Shown here: piece by piece, positions 58,775 through 64,000 of the stretch
How positions within the stretch are numbered: position 1 is the stretch's first letter
Layout: each line of letters starts with the position of its first letter
DNA from: Caenorhabditis elegans
Taxonomy: Eukaryota > Nematoda > Chromadorea > Rhabditida > Rhabditidae
Assembly: GCF_000002985.6 (NCBI RefSeq)
Contig: NC_003280.10
Coordinates: 7,746,501-7,810,500 of the forward strand
Reading direction: 5' to 3'
Length of the DNA stretch: 64,000 nt
Translations under genes and position numbers: made by a program
The notes under the pieces: model-generated
The model's input: only the letters and a program-made list of their open reading frames with translations
Told to the model about the DNA's origin: nothing
Databases searched by the model: none

Positions 58775-61700
58775 AGTTTTTCTCACGTTCGTTTTGTTGA
58801 AAAGAATGAAAAATATAACTTTGAATTCAATAAATATTTGCTTAATTTGGCTGAATATATTTGTGATTGAAAACATTGAAAATCAATCTGATCTTATTCT
58901 GAATAAGTCGTTAATGACATGCAAACTCATCAGGCAGTAATATAATTTTATTATAATCCATTATTTTTTCATTTTAAATTTATCTTCAGGAATCATCATG
59001 TTTTACTTTTTTGTTTTTTTTTTCAAATTAGACCACCCTTTTTTGTATCTCACCCATTTCTTCATTTTATTATCTTCATAAACTGTTCCAAATGGGTATT
59101 TTATCACCTACTTTAGTCCTCCTTTCCCTCTCTCCAATGATTCATTTATAGTGTATTCATTGGACCTTCTCGATTCTACGTTCCCAGCAATTTGCAATAA
59201 AATACATATGCAAATGTCCGTTTTTATTGTATACACAGTGCTTCTTCAATTCTTTCCTGCTTCACAATTTGCATATTTATGGTGCAAACGTGTTCAAGGA
59301 GTATAGTAGTTGTAAGCGTGATGTTTGAATGAAAATAAGAAAGATTATTATTTTTTAATCAATCGGTTTAATTTCCGAAATGTTTCGGAATTTTAATAAA
59401 CTGCCGTGTTGGTTTGTTTTACAATGCTTTTTTCAACTCTAGAATTTTTTTTATAAGCTCAAAAATAATAGAAATACGAGCAAAAATAAATCTGCTCACT
59501 TGCTCATTCATCCAGAAAGCGACTTTCCTCATACTTTTTGTAAAAGATTGTTTTTAAGTTTGAACGCTAGTTCCTTTGATTTGTAGTGTCATGCCCCTTG
59601 CACCCACCAGGCAGCCTCAATAAAATTCAAAACTAGATGTTACTCGTAGTTGTTTTTCAACCAACCCTCGTCACTGTCCTTTGCAACAACCTCATCACCT
59701 CACTTTCCCTTCAAAAACACCAAAATTCAATTTTTACCCGCCAAAAAAAAAGGCGGCGGAAATTCAAAAATTGTTTTTGAAAATGGCGGTTTTGGGCGTC
59801 GATCGTTAGCCATTGGAATGAATAGAACCGGTCGGATTGCGGGGGGAATTGAATGGGAAAATGGTGGCAAAAGAGAAGATGCCAATGGTTGCCAAACGAT
59901 TACCTTTTTCTCTCTTTTGTCGGTAATGATTTGGGCTATGTGTATGCAATATTTTGGTGATATTCTCCTGTTCATGTGAATGCAAAGATCAATTTCATGG
60001 AAAATATACATTTGGCTTTGTGTTGGAATATTCAAAAATTAGTGAAGACAAATAAAATTCTAGAATTCTCTTGTAGAAATTGGATAACTTTTTAAGTTGG
60101 CTGTCTTTTTGTTATTTTGAAAAATACATACATCAGTTTGCCGTTTTTCTTCTATTAGTAATTAAATAATATAAGACTATTTTTCAATTGTTCGAAAAAG
60201 CCTAGTTGCTCGATTTTTATTTAAAAGCGAAAATCATTTTTTAAAAATTTGTTTTTTTTTCAACTCTCTCATCTATATCCATGATAGGGATGATCGTAGG
60301 ATTTTGTAATATTTGAGAACCTACTTCTCTCTCCCTAGTAATAATAGCTCACACCGTATTGCTTTCAGTCCCTAGCAAATTATTTTCAGTTGCGATTCAA
60401 TTTGAGTCATCATCACCAAAAACATGACTAGACACCTTCTGATCACATGTTTCATTGGCATCATGCCAATCGTACTGCCATGATCAGCTGCGGGGCGCGC
60501 GAAAATGACCATTTCGCCCTGCTGTTTTTGCTTTCCAACTCGCTCACCTCACACATGTGAAAACGAAATAATGAGACAAAGAAAGAGAAAATTTTGCTGT
60601 CGAAATTTCTTGGCGCCAAAAGTAAAATGTGGACCGGTTTTTTTTCAATTTCTTTCGCGTGGCGCGAAATGATTGAATTTGAAAAAAATCGAGAGAGATT
60701 TTTTGAGAACGCGATTCTAAAATGTTCAGTCGTTTTTTATTTCTGAAGGCTTTATAAAAGTCTTATGCGATTATTAAACCTAAATCATCCAAATAAAAAG
60801 TAGGGCACAGTGACAATAATATAAATTGGCATGGGATGGGTGAACTTATGAAGTAAAGTATCTGAGAAGGTCAAAATAAAATCTCCGTGTTGATACAAAT
60901 TTAAAATATTATGACTGAAATTTTAAAAAACAAAAAAATATGGCTTGTTGATTTTGCGTTCGTAATTCTGTTTCACGGAAACTCAACAACTTAAACTATA
61001 AAATTACGTGCCATATAATTATATTTTAAAGTAGCTCTGATGTCGTAGACGACGCCCGTCTCAATCATGCCTGCCTGCTTTCTTAGTTACCTAACAAATA
61101 TTCTCTACATTTGTAGAGCTTGTGTTTTTACTAACGTAAATGCATTGTAGGCAGGTAGGCAAGAGTTGTATGCCTATGCATCAAACTTAATCAAAGTTGA
61201 CTACAAACACATGTTTGGTGGTCCACGTTCTATGCTTCCTGTAATTTGTCTTTCTGTTTGTCAAAATTTTTGGTTAGTCAGTTGTTTGCACATATTAAAA
61301 AAAACGTTCGAGAATTTAGAGTACAACATTGTAAAAAGCCATGAGCTCGGAGCCATACCCCAAACCGCAAACCACTTAAAAAGAACTCTTCGAACGTGTC
61401 ACAGTTTCTTGAAAACCCAATTAATTTCCATCAGTTCGTTGTTGCCTCCCTCGAAAATTAGTTTCATCTTCTCATTTCTCACCGAGTGGCACAAGTGGTT
61501 CGGAACTCAAAGACAAAAGAAATTACATGAATTTGACAAAATTTATTTCTTTTATCCGGCCTCCCAGTTACCCCACATTCAACATGTGTGTTCGCAAGAA
61601 AATGTTGCTAAAATGTTTATGTTTTTCTTCGCAAATTCCTTTTTCCCTCAACATCTTTTGGCGGGGATCTAGGCGGGAAAACGGTGTCAATGGATGAGAT

Positions 61701-64000
61701 GAAGCCGCTTTTTTCTCATTCATGAAGTTGTTTGTTTGTGTGCTGGGAAAACCGTTTCAATTTTCAAGAGATCTGAAACCCGTTTCGGCATCATATGATC
61801 TGAGACGATCCCTTGATGAAGATGATGATGAATTAGTCGGTTTTAAGACGGTGTACTCACAAGAAGTATTTGAGATTTCAATATAAAGATAAGATTCTAA
61901 GTAATGAAACAAACATGGAAGGGATAGGTTAGTGAAAGGGAAAATGCAGTATCAAAGTACTAAGAGAAAGTTAGGTTAGAATTATTTATTGAAGGGTCTG
62001 CAAATTTTGAAATTTTAGATTTTTGTTTTAAAAAAACTATGCGATGTCCTTGTGCAGCTGGGCTGTAAAATTTTTCCTCTAATCTACAAAACTGCAAATT
62101 TGAGCACGTTGATCCTTTTTTAAAAATAAAAATAAACTTGGCATAGAAATATTGGAAAAATTTCAATATAAATCTATGTTAGTTTTTGATTCGAAAAGTT
62201 GAGTTATCATTTTGAAATCAGCAGTTCTGTAGATTTGCCAAAAATATTTTTTGCACATCCTTGTTCAGTAACCATTTCGACAATTTATTTTCAACATGAC
62301 GTTTATTTCTTAAGAACTATCATTCGCTTCTTTATGTGCATATACATGTCTTTTCCATTTGGAGCACTATTCAACTTATTGATAAGAACAACCTGCAGGT
62401 CGTCAGTCAGCCACTTTCTATTCAACACTTTCAAAACTTTCTATCACTTGACAAATGTACAGTCACCGAGCAAAAAACCATATTTCGTGGTAATACTTTT
62501 TCAAAATTTCTCTCGCTGATAACTGCCAGAACCAAACTGAAGTACTAGAGTGCTTCAAAAGGTGTTACATTATTACCCAAAATTATTATAACGATAGCAG
62601 TAATCTTATCAACAAATTTCACGCCAGAACCTAACTTTCCACCAGTTCCCGTACTATTTTCATGCTTCAATCATACCAACGAAATAACACAAAAGTTGCG
62701 ATGATCGGGTGGTGGCGGGGCAGCGATACTGATGCGACACGCTGCGTCTCTATTTCTTCAGCACTCTCTCTGTTCTTGGCAACGTGCCAAACACCAGGGG
62801 CGGCGTCGAAACGGAAAATATGGGCGGAGCGAAGTATAGAAGAGACGAGCTGTCTCTCTCGCATTTTGTTCGTTTTCCGCCCCCTTGTAACTCGCCGATA
62901 TGTTTATTGGATCTGTTCTTTCCGAAAAGAAGTAGTTAACAGGTGCGGCTTCACTGGGTGGTCTCATTTTTCATTTTAACCTGTTAATTTATTCCGGCTT
63001 CACCTCTAATCCTTAATGACATTAACATCTTCCTAATGTGTCTAAGCTTTTCCCACGGAAAGCTAATTTCCTCTCTCTTATTTTTCTCATTACCGTTCTG
63101 GTTGAGCTTCATCTTATACCGTGAATGGTTTCATAATTACGTGCTACATAATTTGTTATGCTGGTCGAGGCTCAACGTTTCGAACATCTGGCTCTTTTCC
63201 TTCAGCTAACCACACCACTCTTCGTTACAATCCCTTCTGCGCACACATATCCTATCTACCAGCCGGACAGATGCTCGTTTCTCGGTGCAAAACGTTGAGA
63301 GTTGAGATCGAGCAGCCGGTTGGTAGTTCTTAATGACAAATTGCCAAGACTTTTTCTGAATTATTTTAGGATTTAAAACTTTTCTAAAGTATTACGATAG
63401 TTCATAATTTCTTTCTTTTTTAAAAATTGGCTCTTTTTTGTAATGTATGGTATCTAACTAAAACTAGGCCTCATTTCCATAACTATTCTTTAAATTGAGT
63501 TGAGCTCAAAGAGCTTAGACAGAACTGGTGTGAATCATAGAACCCACCTGTGTTTTTACTTTCTTTGAAAAATGTCGGTCACTTAGTCGTCTCTCTGTCT
63601 GTTCCTTTTCCTAATCACAAGTAACAACACACAGTCTTCTTTCACATATATTATTTGTTGACCAATCGTAGGGTCAACTATCTAGTACTCGAGACCGCCT
63701 ATTTGAACAGAGCTCCTCACTGTCACCAAATGTACCGTATTGCTTTCCGGCTGTTATTGTTGTTATCACTGCTTCTTCTTCCTATCATGTTACCCATCCA
63801 ACTATACACCTTAGACTAGTCATCTTATTGATATACATTCCTCCCATCCAACACAACGGTATTCTATTTATTTATCCAATTAGTCATAGTCGTACCACCA
63901 TCCAGCACGAAGGTGCCTCTTTAGTAAAGAGTAGAAAGAAGAACCGGATGGGAAATGTTTTTGTTACAAAAATGACACATATTGTAGTGGACAGAAGGAG
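58775..64000. other. Gene-free stretch to window end, with GC-rich regulatory-like patches
   Basis: 5.2 kb with no supported gene. GC-rich patches at about 59735-59805, 60485-60670, 61655-61685 and 62690-62890 stand out from AT-rich flanks and carry E2F-like and GC-box-like motifs. The pattern suggests upstream or first-intron regulatory DNA of a gene beyond base 64000. A short perfect palindrome CTCTTTAGTAAAGAG lies at about 63917-63931. Confidence 0.4.
60490..60670. promoter_or_regulatory. Cluster of E2F-like motifs
   Basis: Within 180 bases are GGGGCGCGCGAAAAT (about 60493-60507), TTTCGCCC (60513-60520), the perfect palindrome TTGGCGCCAA (60610-60619) and the inverted repeat TTTCGCGTGGCGCGAAA (60653-60669). 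Each fits the E2F/DP consensus TTTSSCGC. These are unusual in AT-rich worm intergenic DNA. Factor binding is inferred from motif alone. Confidence 0.4.

Noticed and set aside
59650-60035. Overlapping ~100-codon frames on both strands
   Set aside because: Both overlap the same GC-rich patch with E2F-like motifs. Composition explains the open frames and neither has coding features.
61166-61672. 168-codon open frame on the plus strand
   Set aside because: It begins at a non-ATG codon, has no signal peptide, motif or biased codon use, and no neighbouring exons. The length is notable in AT-rich DNA but not enough to call a gene.

Overview
This is nematode nuclear DNA, almost certainly Caenorhabditis elegans chromosome II. 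The introns are short (many 43-53 bases) and AT-rich with TTTTCAG-type acceptors, genes are compact, and several predicted proteins match what I know of C. elegans. The reassembled Spindly protein is 479 residues with its FSE motif at F199, as in C. elegans SPDL-1, and TRX-1, MTHF-1, SKR-17 and GLR-4 are recognisable. All exon models were built by hand from splice signals, reading phase and protein similarity. Nothing was searched against a database.

Layout, left to right. 2-5928 (+): 3' part of a giant repeat-rich copine-domain protein (cpna-2-like). 6317-7039 (-): thioredoxin trx-1. 7647-8656 (-): unrecognised single-pass membrane protein. 9508-10346 (+): unrecognised secreted protein. 10449-10520 (-): tRNA-Gln(TTG). 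10728-11878 (-): methylthioadenosine phosphorylase. 13123-15040 and 15562-17276 (-): tandem pair of secreted double NTF2-like proteins, the second with an apparent frameshift in its signal peptide. 17437-19016 (-): 7TM chemoreceptor. 19348-25517 (-): 13-exon short CEP104-like protein. 26115-27365 (+): SDS22-type PP1 regulator. 27641-31249 (-): MTHFR (mthf-1) with two first exons. 32896-34709 (-) and 35087-36713 (+): divergent snpc-1.1 and spdl-1. 37378-37969 (+): SKP1-related skr-17. 38763-47797 (-): 19-exon ionotropic glutamate receptor glr-4, with a small SXP/RAL-2 gene (44132-44746, +) nested on the opposite strand of its largest intron.

47798-64000 holds no gene I can support. It contains a 1.46 kb near-perfect palindrome (57319-58774), an exact 100-base tandem duplication (55008-55207) beside a possible exon, and clusters of E2F-like GC-rich sites (59.7-61.7 kb). 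It may be upstream or intronic sequence of a gene beyond the window.

The genes form no single pathway. Themes are redox and neuronal function (trx-1, glr-4), methionine and one-carbon metabolism (MTAP, mthf-1), mitosis and transcription (spdl-1, SDS22, snpc-1.1, skr-17), and nematode-specific secreted or receptor families. No clearly undescribed biological system was found. The most useful leads are the truncated CEP104-like protein, two GC-AG introns in glr-4, the frameshifted NTF2-like paralogue, the copine repeat array and the long palindrome.
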